Assembly (NCBI GenBank): GCA_028284385.1
Contig: JANQRT010000073.1
Location: forward strand, 62,001 to 126,000
Length of the DNA stretch: 64,000 bases
Source: Opitutaceae bacterium
GTDB taxonomy: Bacteria > Verrucomicrobiota > Verrucomicrobiia > Opitutales > Opitutaceae
Reading direction: 5' to 3'
Shown piece by piece: positions 1-9,120 of this stretch. The notes beneath the pieces are model-generated. The model worked only from the letters and a program-made list of their open reading frames with translations, made no database searches and was not told the DNA's origin. The position numbers and the translations under genes were made by a program. Each line of letters begins with the position of its first letter. Position 1 is the first letter of the stretch.

Positions 1-63
1 AATGCCTCCACTCGCCCCAGTGATTAAGGCGACCTGGCACTCTTTCGCCAACGAATCACTCAT
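1..63 (-). CDS. SDR-family oxidoreductase, N-terminal 21 residues only
   Basis: Only the start of this gene lies in the window; it runs off the left edge. The ATG is the complement of 61-63, and the 21 codons read MSDSLAKECQVALITGASGG plus I. TGASGGI is the Rossmann cofactor-binding loop (TGxxxGI) that opens short-chain dehydrogenases, so an NAD(P)-dependent oxidoreductase is very likely, but its substrate cannot be told. It lies 108 bp downstream of the stop of the STN receptor on the same strand and may be the last gene of that sigma/FecR/receptor operon, although a hairpin at 118-152 stands between them. Confidence 0.8.
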   Translation of the reverse strand, partial: MSDSLAKECQVALITGASGGI

Positions 64-117
64 TCTATAGTGGAATAATGAATACGAATCCCGAAAATGG
101 AAAACAGCTATACAAGA

Positions 118-152
118 GAGCTTGAACCCGCCCTTGAGACGAGTTCAAGCTC
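118..152 (-). terminator. Hairpin between receptor gene and SDR gene (weak terminator or attenuator)
   Basis: A perfect 10-bp inverted repeat, GAGCTTGAAC / GTTCAAGCTC, with a 15-nt loop lies 20 bp after the receptor stop codon. On the minus strand it is followed by a pyrimidine-rich but not T-only stretch (TCTTGTATAG), so it could end most receptor transcripts or lower expression of the SDR gene. Its function is inferred from position and symmetry only. Confidence 0.45.
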
Positions 153-171
153 CGAGCAATATCAATTCCCC

Positions 172-3100
172 CTAAAATCGGAATGTATTCGTTACGAAGA
201 CCTGCTGTTCCGGAGGCATGCGCACGACTGCCAATTCCCCATTGGGATTGATGACAACCGGTATGTCCGTATCCGAACGAATAGCGTTACGAACGTTCAA
301 CTGTATGCGCCAGTTGATTTTATCCCGCAATCTTTTCTTGTAGGAGAACCAAATGTCGCCGTTGAGCTCGTCGTCGCCAAAGAAGGCATTGTCGAGATCA
401 GGTATTTGATTTCCTCCTTCGTCCACCAGTAGTGGATAGCCGATGGCCGAGCGATCCTGCCATCTCAGCGCTCCTCCAATTCCGAAGCCCTTAGCCTTGC
501 CTTCGAGAAAATCGTAGCTCGAGACAAGATTGACGCGCCATTGGCGTTGCTCGAGGGATTTTCTTCCGTCGTTGGCCAATTCGGCTCGTACTGGGAAAGA
601 CACTACATTCTGGTAACGTTCAAGGATAGTGATGTCTACGTCTAAGGTAGGATTGTCACGCACATTGGCCAGTCCGCTTTCGGTGATGTTTCTTTCGATA
701 TCGAGGACGACACTACTGAATGCAGGAGCAGTATTAGACCGGACGGTTTCCTGTTCCGCCACGTTCAAAGAAACGCTCCAGTTCGGTTTGATGGCTCCGA
801 TGAGTTCGACCTCCATACCTTCCGATACGAAATCGAACGTAGAAGTGAGATTCTGGATACTATCGGAAGTCACTCGCCCATCTACAGGATCGACCTGATA
901 ATTGAGAAGACCTCGAGTGGGTTCCGGTACTAGATTGATGATCGCCGTATACAACTCAGAATATGAGCTGGCAGCCGAACCTACTCCGAGATCCGCGAAG
1001 GGGATGTCCTGCTCTTCGGCACCTCGGAAATTGCGCAGCCAGTCGCCAATACGTCCCGTGGCATTATTAAGAGTGCCGTTAACATTAGTCCGGTTATTGG
1101 TGTTGCTGGTCTCGAAGAAATTCACCTTCAAAGAAAGGCGACGCTTGAGAAACTCCAAAGTGAAACCGTACTCTTCAGTTTCGCCAACCGGCGCTGAAAT
1201 GATTTCGCCAATAATGTTCTGGTTGAATCCGGCCGGTTGAAAACTCTCGCCCTCATAGTAATGAGCGCTGAAGTCCATACCGAAAGGCAACTCGAACCAA
1301 TGCTCTTCGGGAAAGAATCCTACGATGCTTTTGGTGATGGTTTCGTCCTCGAAGTCGGAACTAGGATTGTCCTGCAAACGAAAGAGGTTCGCGTTGGCTG
1401 TTCCATCCGGATTGCGCAAAGGCAAGTCGCCGGTGAAGGTTCCGGTAGAAATGAGTCTTTCAAAGGCCTTCTCGCGATCCTGACGCCAGGCTAGAACCGT
1501 TACCACGTGATTATCGAGAAAGTTGCTTTTCAGCGAAACCGCCTCGGAGGTCAACTCGGTTCGACCTAGATCCGCTCCGAGCCGAACTTCGGTCGGGTAG
1601 AACTCTCCCACCCTTCGTTCTTTCGCGATATGATCCCAGTACCAGGCCGTATGCCGCTGACCTTCGACAGGCCAGGGAACATTGACTTGGTCGGTGATGG
1701 AAACGTCGCCAAAAGTCGACGCGTTAGCGGCAGAAGGACCAACGTACACGAGTGTGGAGACGCTGCGACGCCCCGTATTTGCGGTTTGCCCGAAAGCCTC
1801 GTCGGTCGCGACGGCGATGGTATCGCTTTCCCAAACGAACCGATCCTGCGTATTCACCTGATCATTATCGCGCTGCTCGAAAAGGCCAGTCAGCGTGTGG
1901 CGCCCAAGCCATTTTCCTAGGCTCTCGTTATAGTCTTTGATGTCGACGTCCACGTAGGCGGTCGCCCGCAACGTGTCTTGAACCCGCTTTCTCTTATTAG
2001 TAGTAAAATTATTGATACGCACTACTGGTCTTCCGAAATTCGGATTGGGAACATCGTTAGAGAGGAATTGAGAAATATCTATGTAGAGCTCTTTATCCAA
2101 TCCGCTCGACAATGGCAGGCCTTCGGTTTGCTCGAAGGTTTGGTGATTGTAGCCAATCTCCACACCGACCATCCCGTCCCAAAAGCTTTGCTCGAGGGCT
2201 ACTTGCTGCACATGGAAATAAGATTCGACGCTATTCATCGTTCCCTGAAAGAGTCGATTTCTATAGTCGAATTGCGAGGTGTCCTGCAGCGAATATCCAG
2301 AGAATCCGACCAGGTCGCGAATAGCGTTGCCTGCGAATACGAAGTCTTGCCTACGGCGACCTGAGCTGCCCGGCCAACGGATACGGCTCATGCCGCCAGA
2401 AAGCCCGGCCAGAGCGGGATCGCTCCATCCTGGAGCTTGTTGATCGCCACTTTCGTAGAATAGCGGAATATTGATGAAGGACGCGGTTCGCGTCTTGGTG
2501 TTGTTATCGCCTACATCGTTTATGTTATCGTACGCGACTTTGGGAATGAAGCGGCCGTTGGCAGCCTGATCGGTAGTGAGCAAGTTGCGGTTGAGATCGG
2601 AAAGCTCGACACCAGGAACGGCGAGCAGCGAATCGACATCCGTGTATCCATTAAACCAAAACCGCGACGCATCGATCGGCGGAATGGGATCGGGAGGATT
2701 GCGGTATATGTCGCCAAACTCCACATGGCCACGCAGGTTGGTCTTGCCTAGGAATTCGCTGCCTTCGTTTTTGAAGAGCACACCATCCCAGGCCAAGTAA
2801 ATGCGAGAGTCCTCTTCCTCTGCGGGCTTCTGCTTGTATTCTCGTTTATCGTGCACGCCAGCGACGCGAATCGCCAAGCGATCCTCTATCAAGGTACGAT
2901 TGACATCGAAACTGCCGCGATAGCTGCCGCGGTGATCGAAGCGAAGTTTGATCTGGTTGCTATCGCCATTCATGATAGGCGTCTTTAGAGAATGGTCGAT
3001 CACGCCGCCGGGAGAGCCGATCCCGAAAAGAACCGAATTCGGTCCGCGGTTGATCGTGACGCGGGAAGTGTTATATCCATCAAAGGGGATCGATGTAGAG

Positions 3101-4032
3101 TAGAAGTCGCGCGTGAGTTCCGCTCGCGAGAGGCCGCGAACGCGCTGAGCGTTCTGAGGATTTCGACGAGCTTCGGCGGCGTTGAAAATGCCCGCTCCTT
3201 CATCGCCCGCGGAATAGTTGCCAAGGGCTCCGCCAACCTCGGTGTTGGCCGTATAGGTCAAAAGCGATTGGGCGTCCGTGCTTCCGGTATCTTCGAGAAA
3301 CTGCTCCGTTATAATGGAAATCGAGGCTCCCAACTCGCGCACCTGCGTCGCGATACGCGTACCAGCCAAGGTGCTTTGAGCTGTGTATCCAACATCCTGA
3401 GATCCGTCTACTACGAAAGGCGATAATTCGAAAACGTCGTCTTCGTCGGTATCGCTGTTGTCCTGGGCTACGGCCTCGGCCGCGCCCCCGATAAATATGA
3501 GGGAGGTCAATCCCTTCATGAATCCGGTAAAAACTTTTTTCCTACTGGTTCGCGAGTTTTTCATATTGGTTCTGGCTTCTTGGTTTTCATTTGCGGCCAA
3601 GCCCTTTCCTCCTCGAGAAAGAGAGAGCTTGTCTCCAGCGGAATCGCCGGAGCGCCGGTTGCCTGAGCCTTTACCATTGGAATCCAGCGTTCCCGAACCC
3701 CTGAGTTTCACAACCCAGGTATCGAGAACGGTATCTTCAACCAATATGAGTTCCGTATTGTCGACCAGCTGTCGGATGGCTTCCTCCGGACTCATCGAGC
3801 CAACGACCTCGTTCAATTGGATTCCTTTAATGTCCTCCAAAAGATAGATGATCGGTCGCTTGACGATATCGGAGTACCGCTCCAGAGCGATCTCAGCCGG
3901 AGCAGAAGGGATCTCGAAATGAAAACGACTTTCATTATCAGATCCTACTTGTTGATCTTGCTGCGCCTCCAATGGAAGCCAAGCGAGCTTCGAGAGAAGC
4001 GTGACCACTATGAATGCATCGCTAAACTTCAT
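172..4032 (-). CDS. TonB-dependent receptor with N-terminal STN signalling domain (module 1)
   Basis: An outer-membrane active transporter of about 1286 residues, energised by TonB and expected to signal to the FecR/sigma pair upstream. I start it at MKFSDAFIVV (ATG at 4032) because a Sec signal peptide follows directly; the open frame runs 35 codons further upstream without a signal-like start. Order: signal peptide (1-23), STN domain (about 37-112), Ser/Gly/Lys-rich linker, a second signal-peptide-like segment beginning at Met157, acidic stretch, TonB-box-like ELSPFVVD, plug with RVRGL and NRGPNSVLFG motifs, 22-strand-type barrel, C-terminal TNTFRF. It is a paralogue of the receptor at 54.7-58.3 kb, sharing NTEVGG, IPFDGYNT and closely similar tails (VVINPNG versus VVINPDG). 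The ligand is unknown. The STN domain and gene order indicate FecA-type trans-envelope regulation. Confidence 0.93.
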   Translation of the reverse strand: MKFSDAFIVVTLLSKLAWLPLEAQQDQQVGSDNESRFHFEIPSAPAEIALERYSDIVKRPIIYLLEDIKGIQLNEVVGSMSPEEAIRQLVDNTELILVEDTVLDTWVVKLRGSGTLDSNGKGSGNRRSGDSAGDKLSLSRGGKGLAANENQEARTNMKNSRTSRKKVFTGFMKGLTSLIFIGGAAEAVAQDNSDTDEDDVFELSPFVVDGSQDVGYTAQSTLAGTRIATQVRELGASISIITEQFLEDTGSTDAQSLLTYTANTEVGGALGNYSAGDEGAGIFNAAEARRNPQNAQRVRGLSRAELTRDFYSTSIPFDGYNTSRVTINRGPNSVLFGIGSPGGVIDHSLKTPIMNGDSNQIKLRFDHRGSYRGSFDVNRTLIEDRLAIRVAGVHDKREYKQKPAEEEDSRIYLAWDGVLFKNEGSEFLGKTNLRGHVEFGDIYRNPPDPIPPIDASRFWFNGYTDVDSLLAVPGVELSDLNRNLLTTDQAANGRFIPKVAYDNINDVGDNNTKTRTASFINIPLFYESGDQQAPGWSDPALAGLSGGMSRIRWPGSSGRRRQDFVFAGNAIRDLVGFSGYSLQDTSQFDYRNRLFQGTMNSVESYFHVQQVALEQSFWDGMVGVEIGYNHQTFEQTEGLPLSSGLDKELYIDISQFLSNDVPNPNFGRPVVRINNFTTNKRKRVQDTLRATAYVDVDIKDYNESLGKWLGRHTLTGLFEQRDNDQVNTQDRFVWESDTIAVATDEAFGQTANTGRRSVSTLVYVGPSAANASTFGDVSITDQVNVPWPVEGQRHTAWYWDHIAKERRVGEFYPTEVRLGADLGRTELTSEAVSLKSNFLDNHVVTVLAWRQDREKAFERLISTGTFTGDLPLRNPDGTANANLFRLQDNPSSDFEDETITKSIVGFFPEEHWFELPFGMDFSAHYYEGESFQPAGFNQNIIGEIISAPVGETEEYGFTLEFLKRRLSLKVNFFETSNTNNRTNVNGTLNNATGRIGDWLRNFRGAEEQDIPFADLGVGSAASSYSELYTAIINLVPEPTRGLLNYQVDPVDGRVTSDSIQNLTSTFDFVSEGMEVELIGAIKPNWSVSLNVAEQETVRSNTAPAFSSVVLDIERNITESGLANVRDNPTLDVDITILERYQNVVSFPVRAELANDGRKSLEQRQWRVNLVSSYDFLEGKAKGFGIGGALRWQDRSAIGYPLLVDEGGNQIPDLDNAFFGDDELNGDIWFSYKKRLRDKINWRIQLNVRNAIRSDTDIPVVINPNGELAVVRMPPEQQVFVTNTFRF
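3562..3564 (-). other. Internal in-frame ATG before a second signal peptide
   Basis: Met157 of the receptor begins MKNSRTSRKKVFTGF, followed by a hydrophobic run and an AVAQD cleavage-like site, exactly the layout of a Sec signal peptide, and then by the TonB box. Translation from here would give a complete receptor without STN. There is no strong Shine-Dalgarno sequence upstream (AAGAAG lies about 15 nt away), so internal initiation is only a possibility. Confidence 0.35.
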
Positions 4033-4307
4033 TTCGGAATAGGAATCACCGAGCCATTGCCCTTCCAGCGAGATAGCGAGAGAGCGGAGCGGGGTGATTC
4101 GTTCTGCCGGGGTGGGATTGTTGGCGTGACAGTACATGAACTAGGCTCAGTACTGCTGGGACGCTGTGACATCGATGACCCGTTATCGAAAGATGCATTA
4201 TTTTTACTCTGATAACCATTACGCTGCAAGCGCGCATCGTTATTGAGAGGGAGCTCCCGATAGGCCTAGAGCCGTCCCGCCTGCCATCCTACGCGTAGAC
4301 GAACAAT

Positions 4308-5336
4308 CTACTCGGAACGCCCAACCACGAAGTCGCCATTCGACAATTCCCGCCATGGGATTCCGTAATTGTTCTCCAGTACTTGCAAAAAGGCCATCGG
4401 ATTATCGCTGGGGAATCTGCCGCCAATTCTAATCTCGCTGATGCTCGAATCCGCTATGGTAAGCCGCCGTCCAGTCTTTTGCTCGAAGCCTTTCGAAATC
4501 GAATCGAGCGTCTCTCCTCCGAGCGTCAGCAATTCGCTTTGCCACGAAAGGACTGTTTCGATGGTTTCGTTAGCCAGCTCCGAAACCGCGACTCTCGAAT
4601 ATCCCTTGTCAGAGCCCTTCGCGGCGAAGGCCAATTGGCCGGCGAAAACTTGCTGTTTGGGCCAGGGCTGAGAGGGAGAGAGGCTGTTCGTCGCGTCGAT
4701 TTCCACCACCTCCGACAGCTCGGAAGGCGAATCGAGTTCGATAATTCCTTCCGTTACCAAGACTTCCACGGATTCAGACTGGAGCCTTACATTGAAGGCG
4801 GTTCCTACCGCGGTAACTTTAAGCTGATCGGCGAATACGATGAAGGGTCGATTCACGTCTTTCACCACAGTGAAATGAGCTTCGCCACTTAGCAAATGAA
4901 TGTGTCTCGCCTCCTTGGAGTACTCCGCCTTGATGGATGAATTCGCGTTAAGGCGAATCACTGAATTGTCAGCCAGCCGATGCGTTTTAGGAGCCTCTTG
5001 AGCGAAGATCTCCTCGGGGGAGGAACCGCCGAAGACAAGTAGAGAGAAAAGGAAAACTCCGATTACAAGAGTCGCGGCTATGCCGGCAGCTTGCCAGACG
5101 TAACGTCGCCAAAACGGCTGCACGAGGTCGTAGCCATCGATTTCATCCGCCAGCTCGGCAGGAAAGCGGTCCAGAATTTTCCAGGTCTTCTCGAGTTCCG
5201 CTTCCTCCTCGGCCAGATCCGGATTTTCCTCGAGGGCCTTACGATAGGCAGCTGCTTCGGAATCGGACAAACCGCGATCTTTCTTTATGATCCAAGCGGA
5301 TGGGTCGGAAATGTCTTCTGGATGGTTCTGGCTCAT
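4308..5336 (-). CDS. FecR-family anti-sigma/signal-transducing membrane protein (module 1)
   Basis: A single-pass inner-membrane regulator of 342 residues that passes the signal from the receptor STN domain to the ECF sigma factor. The N-terminal cytoplasmic part (about 1-75) is of the sigma-binding FecR type. A transmembrane helix lies at about 80-103. The periplasmic FecR domain holds the family-typical AVGTAFNVR. The C-terminus (about 270-340, with GGRFPSDNP and NNYGIPW) is of the DUF4974/STN-like type. Its ATG overlaps the sigma stop by 4 bp (ATGA), so the two are translationally coupled. The receptor starts 275 bp downstream, a gap in which I see no gene. Confidence 0.92.
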   Translation of the reverse strand: MSQNHPEDISDPSAWIIKKDRGLSDSEAAAYRKALEENPDLAEEEAELEKTWKILDRFPAELADEIDGYDLVQPFWRRYVWQAAGIAATLVIGVFLFSLLVFGGSSPEEIFAQEAPKTHRLADNSVIRLNANSSIKAEYSKEARHIHLLSGEAHFTVVKDVNRPFIVFADQLKVTAVGTAFNVRLQSESVEVLVTEGIIELDSPSELSEVVEIDATNSLSPSQPWPKQQVFAGQLAFAAKGSDKGYSRVAVSELANETIETVLSWQSELLTLGGETLDSISKGFEQKTGRRLTIADSSISEIRIGGRFPSDNPMAFLQVLENNYGIPWRELSNGDFVVGRSE

Positions 5337-5860
5337 TCCAACAAACCTCTTTTCTTAAAATACGCTCGGCATCGCTTCAGCCCCTTAGTCAATTGTGATT
5401 CTACCGTGTGGATCTTTATGTTCAGCCTTTCGGCGATTTCCTTGTGGGAAAGCTGATCGAATTTCCGAAGCTTGAAGATGATTTGGCAACGCTCGGGAAG
5501 CGATTTGATGGCCTCCGCCATGATCGCCGCTTCATCGACTCGACTGACTTCCTCGCTAACATCTGTATCGTCTACGACGTCGATCGATTCAAATTCCGCC
5601 ATCGGAATTATCTTGGAGCGTCGTTTTTTTCGAAAAAGATCGATCGACTGGTTTTTAGCGATGGTGAAAAGCAGGCTTTTGGTTGAATTGATATTCTGCT
5701 TTTCTCTCAGCCTCAGGATACGTTTATAGGTTTCCTGCAGGATATCGTCGATATCCGAGAGGTCGACAAACTGGTTGCGCAAAAAGCCGCGAAGAGCGGG
5801 TTCATGGGGTTTGACTTCTGCCTCGAACCATTCTGATTGGCTGAGTTTTGGGTGCCACAT
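5333..5860 (-). CDS. ECF sigma-70 factor, FecI-like (module 1)
   Basis: An alternative sigma factor of 175 residues predicted to direct RNA polymerase to the receptor operon when FecR signals. Region 2 contains DIDDILQETYKRIL and the promoter-melting segment AKNQSIDLFRKKRR. Region 4 contains SLPERCQIIFKLR and the helix-turn-helix LSHKEIAERLNIKIHTVESQ. Length is typical for the FecI-like ECF group. It is the first gene of a minus-strand sigma-FecR-receptor cluster and is divergent from the SGNH esterase at 6031, with 170 bp between them. Confidence 0.94.
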   Translation of the reverse strand: MWHPKLSQSEWFEAEVKPHEPALRGFLRNQFVDLSDIDDILQETYKRILRLREKQNINSTKSLLFTIAKNQSIDLFRKKRRSKIIPMAEFESIDVVDDTDVSEEVSRVDEAAIMAEAIKSLPERCQIIFKLRKFDQLSHKEIAERLNIKIHTVESQLTKGLKRCRAYFKKRGLLE

Positions 5861-6030
5861 GTCTAACGAGTATTACATTTTTAAAATGCTCTAAGTCAAG
5901 AATAGTATCCTTACTTGAAGAGGCCTGCAATAGCGGTTGGCGTATTTGACTACAAGCGAAACGTTTTAAACCGACTCCGGATTACAACCTTTCGATAACG
6001 GATTGGGAGTCCACAGTCGTCTCGACCTGT

Positions 6031-7467
6031 ATGCCGACAATACGCCTTTCTTGCCCTAGATTGAACAGAATCGCTAGATGTGTATTTTCGCCATCGATAC
6101 AACGCCAAAGTCTCTTTAAATCGTCTTCCATTCTCTTCATCCTTGTGAGCAGCAGCTTCGCCCAGACGGGTGATTGGCATGGAACGGCGGAGTATCGGGA
6201 TCCCGCGCGTTTCGAGGCGGCCGTTAAAGAATTCGAGAATCAAGACCGCCAATCGCCGCCGCCTCAAGGAGGCATCCTATTCATCGGCAGCTCGAGCATT
6301 CGCCGCTGGGATTCCCTGGCCGAAGACATGGCTCCTCTAACCACGATCAATAGGGGCATCGGCGGGAGCAACTTCAATGACCTGCTGCATTATGCCGACC
6401 GCATCATCATCCCGTATCGGCCCAGGGCTATCGTTGTCTACAGTGGAGGAAACGATATCAACCAAAACATCAATCCCACAAGGGTCGTCGATGCGATGGC
6501 CGCCTTCGTCGAGAAAACGACCGCCGCCCTACCAGGATGCAGGATTTACATTCTGTCGATTAAAGTCTCCGCCAAACGCTGGCACATGCGACCCATCGAA
6601 GAACGGGCTAACGAATTGATAGCAGAGTTTTGCCGGCAAAATGAGCTGTTGACCTACATCGACGTGGCATCGGGAATGCTCGATGAGCATGGCAAACCGA
6701 ATCTCGAAATCTTCATCGAAGATATGGTTCACATGAACTCATCTGGCTACCGAATCTGGCGTGGTAAAATCAAACCGACCCTCTTGATCCACGAGATGGA
6801 TTACGAGCCCTCCGCCAATAAAATCCTCGACCGGCCAGAGCCTTATCTCGATCCACAAAGATTCGAAAACGCGATCTTAGCCTTTGAAGAAAAGGACAAA
6901 GAGCGCTTTCCGCCCGAAGGAGCCATCGTCGCTGTTGGCAGCTCGACGTTCCGTAGATGGGATAGCATGGAGGAAGACCTCGCTCCCTTTACCATCATTC
7001 GCCGCGGCTTCGGTGGCAGCAATACCAACGACGCTCTCCACTATGCGGATCGAATCATTATTCCCTATGCCCCCCGAGCAGTGATCATCTACGAAGGTTC
7101 CAACGATCTATTTCGAGATATCGAACCCTCTCGCGTAGCGGACACCTATCGTCACCTGATTTCCAAGATTCACACGGCCCTACCCCAATGTCGTCTCTAT
7201 ATCATCTCTCTTAAGCCGAGTCCAAGACGTTGGTATCTTCGTGATAAGATGCAGGAAACAAACCAGCTTCTCCAGCAGCTTGTCGACCAGGACGAAAGGA
7301 TCCGTTTTGTCGATATAGCCCCGCCAATGCTGGACGACGAGGGGCTGCCCACACTAGACGTCTTTGTCGACGATCTTCTTCACATGAACCGGAATGGCTA
7401 CGATATCTGGACAACGGCCATCATCGACGCATTGAGCGAAAGAGAACTTCCCTACGAGCGGAAATGA
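6031..7467 (+). CDS. Tandem-domain SGNH/GDSL-like hydrolase, exported
   Basis: A 478-residue protein made of two homologous SGNH esterase-lipase domains (about 53-250 and 270-475). Domain 1 shows block I GSS (Ser88), block II GGSN, block III GGND and block V DMVH (Asp231, His234). Domain 2 repeats them as GSS (Ser305), GGSN, GSND and DDLLH (Asp448, His451), so both triads look intact; block I has GSS rather than GDS. The N-terminus has a hydrophobic stretch at about 31-44 ending in FAQ, so it is probably secreted, although the region before it is unusually long (30 residues) and a later non-ATG start is possible. Likely role: removing acetyl or other acyl groups from carbohydrate. It is the first gene of a plus-strand cluster; the sulfatase follows after 86 bp. 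Confidence 0.85.
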   Translation: MPTIRLSCPRLNRIARCVFSPSIQRQSLFKSSSILFILVSSSFAQTGDWHGTAEYRDPARFEAAVKEFENQDRQSPPPQGGILFIGSSSIRRWDSLAEDMAPLTTINRGIGGSNFNDLLHYADRIIIPYRPRAIVVYSGGNDINQNINPTRVVDAMAAFVEKTTAALPGCRIYILSIKVSAKRWHMRPIEERANELIAEFCRQNELLTYIDVASGMLDEHGKPNLEIFIEDMVHMNSSGYRIWRGKIKPTLLIHEMDYEPSANKILDRPEPYLDPQRFENAILAFEEKDKERFPPEGAIVAVGSSTFRRWDSMEEDLAPFTIIRRGFGGSNTNDALHYADRIIIPYAPRAVIIYEGSNDLFRDIEPSRVADTYRHLISKIHTALPQCRLYIISLKPSPRRWYLRDKMQETNQLLQQLVDQDERIRFVDIAPPMLDDEGLPTLDVFVDDLLHMNRNGYDIWTTAIIDALSERELPYERK

Positions 7468-7553
7468 GTCCTGCGGCTGAAGGAACGAACTGTTAGCAGT
7501 TCTCTATTTTTGTATCTCTTAAAAACTACAAATCCGCTTAACAAGAACACGGT

Positions 7554-9092
7554 ATGGATAAAACCTCCCGCCCCAACATTCTTCTCATAACAAGCGATCA
7601 GCAGCATTGGAATACTATTGGATTGAAGAACCCCGAGATCTACACTCCAAATCTGGATAGACTCGCCGAACGAGGATGCCTCTTCAAGCGAGCTTACTGT
7701 CCTAATCCCACCTGCACGCCGACCCGAGCTTCCATTATAACGGGCATGTATCCAAGCCAGCATGGCGCTTATTCGCTCGGAACGAAATTGATGGAAAACC
7801 ACACTTCGGTTGGAGAGGTCCTGACGAATGCCGGCTACCAAACAGCTCTTGTTGGGAAAGCCCATTTCCAGCCTCTTCGAAGCACAGACGAGTTTCCATC
7901 TTTTGAGTCGTATCCGATTCTTAGAGACTTGGATTTTTGGAGAAAATTCGATCAAAGCTTTTACGGTTTCGAACGGGCTGAGCTAGCCCGCAACCACGCC
8001 GATGAAACGCACGTCGGGCAGCATTACGCGATTTGGATGGAGGAAAACGGCCTGACCGATTGGGAGAAACACTTTCAAAATACCTGGGCAGAGTTCTCCT
8101 TCGGCGAGTCCGCTTCCGAGCCACAATATCTCACTTGGGATCTTCCCGAGGAGTTTCATACTAATGCCTGGATCGCCGAACGATCCAATGCCTTGATGGA
8201 AGACTATGTCAAAGAGGGGAAACCGTTTTTTCTTTGGGCTAGCTTTTTTGATCCCCACCCCCCTTACCTAGTCCCGGAACCCTGGGACAAGATGTACGAT
8301 CCAGACGAGATTTCGGTACCGCAAATCACTCCGGGCGAACACGACAAGAATCCCGAGCACTTCAGCAAAACACAGCAGCCAGATCCCGATTTTTCGGATT
8401 GGGAAGAGCCCGGCGGAGCGACCATGCATGGCTGCGGCTCGCACCTTCAAAGTCGCGAATCGCTCGCGAAAGAGATTGCCGTGTATTTCGGCATGATCAG
8501 TTGCATGGACAAATACATCGGCAAAATACTGGACAAGCTCGACGAGCTGAATCTTGCCGAAAACACATTGATAGTCTTCACTTCCGATCATGGCCACTTT
8601 TTCGGCCAGCATGGACTGAATGCCAAGGGGCCTTTTCACTACGAAGACTTGATTAAGGTTCCTTTCATCGCTAGCTGGCCTGGCAAGATAGAAGCTGGTA
8701 GCGAAAGCGAAGCTATTCAATCCCTCGTCGACCTGGCCCCCACTTTTATCGGGGCTGCTGAAGCCCGTATCCCAGCTTCCATGACAGGAATCGATCAGAG
8801 CGCTTCCTGGAGAGGAGCTGCGCCCCCCGCTCGTGATCACGCCATCGTCGAGAACCGCCACCAGCCCACCACCCTTTACCCTAAGACTTACGTAAACCAG
8901 AGATACAAAATCACTACGTATCAAGGAAACGAATACGGTGAAGTCTTCGATCTCGAATCCGATCCCGACGAAGTCAACAACCTTTGGAACGATTCGCAAA
9001 ACGCCACCCTCAAAGCCGGGCTTATGATGGAGTTCTTCCACGCCGAACTGCGTAAAGAGCCCACGCCTATGCCTCGTATCGCAGGCGCATAG
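7554..9092 (+). CDS. Type I sulfatase, no signal peptide
   Basis: A 512-residue alkaline-phosphatase-superfamily sulfatase that would hydrolyse a sulfate ester on a carbohydrate. The N-terminus RPNILLITSDQQ supplies the first metal ligands. The formylglycine site is CTPTR with Cys54. TGMYPSQHG, VGKAH, FFDPHPPY and TSDHGHFFGQHG are the remaining active-site segments, and the C-terminal EVFDLESDPDEVNNL is typical. No signal peptide precedes the catalytic domain, so it should be cytoplasmic, like the GH2 and GH38 enzymes that follow at 28-bp and 18-bp gaps. No maturase for the Cys (FGE or anSME) is encoded in this window. The exact sugar and sulfate position are unknown. Confidence 0.93.
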   Translation: MDKTSRPNILLITSDQQHWNTIGLKNPEIYTPNLDRLAERGCLFKRAYCPNPTCTPTRASIITGMYPSQHGAYSLGTKLMENHTSVGEVLTNAGYQTALVGKAHFQPLRSTDEFPSFESYPILRDLDFWRKFDQSFYGFERAELARNHADETHVGQHYAIWMEENGLTDWEKHFQNTWAEFSFGESASEPQYLTWDLPEEFHTNAWIAERSNALMEDYVKEGKPFFLWASFFDPHPPYLVPEPWDKMYDPDEISVPQITPGEHDKNPEHFSKTQQPDPDFSDWEEPGGATMHGCGSHLQSRESLAKEIAVYFGMISCMDKYIGKILDKLDELNLAENTLIVFTSDHGHFFGQHGLNAKGPFHYEDLIKVPFIASWPGKIEAGSESEAIQSLVDLAPTFIGAAEARIPASMTGIDQSASWRGAAPPARDHAIVENRHQPTTLYPKTYVNQRYKITTYQGNEYGEVFDLESDPDEVNNLWNDSQNATLKAGLMMEFFHAELRKEPTPMPRIAGA

Positions 9093-9120
9093 CATTTCGC
9101 TAGAACCCGTTTTCAACTAC

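Noticed and set aside
97..432. Plus-strand frame of 111 codons at the left edge
   Set aside because: It lies opposite the C-terminus of the module-1 receptor and has no features of its own.
8268..9116. Minus-strand frame of 282 codons
   Set aside because: It is fully antisense to the sulfatase at 7554, which has all catalytic motifs; the antisense product shows none.
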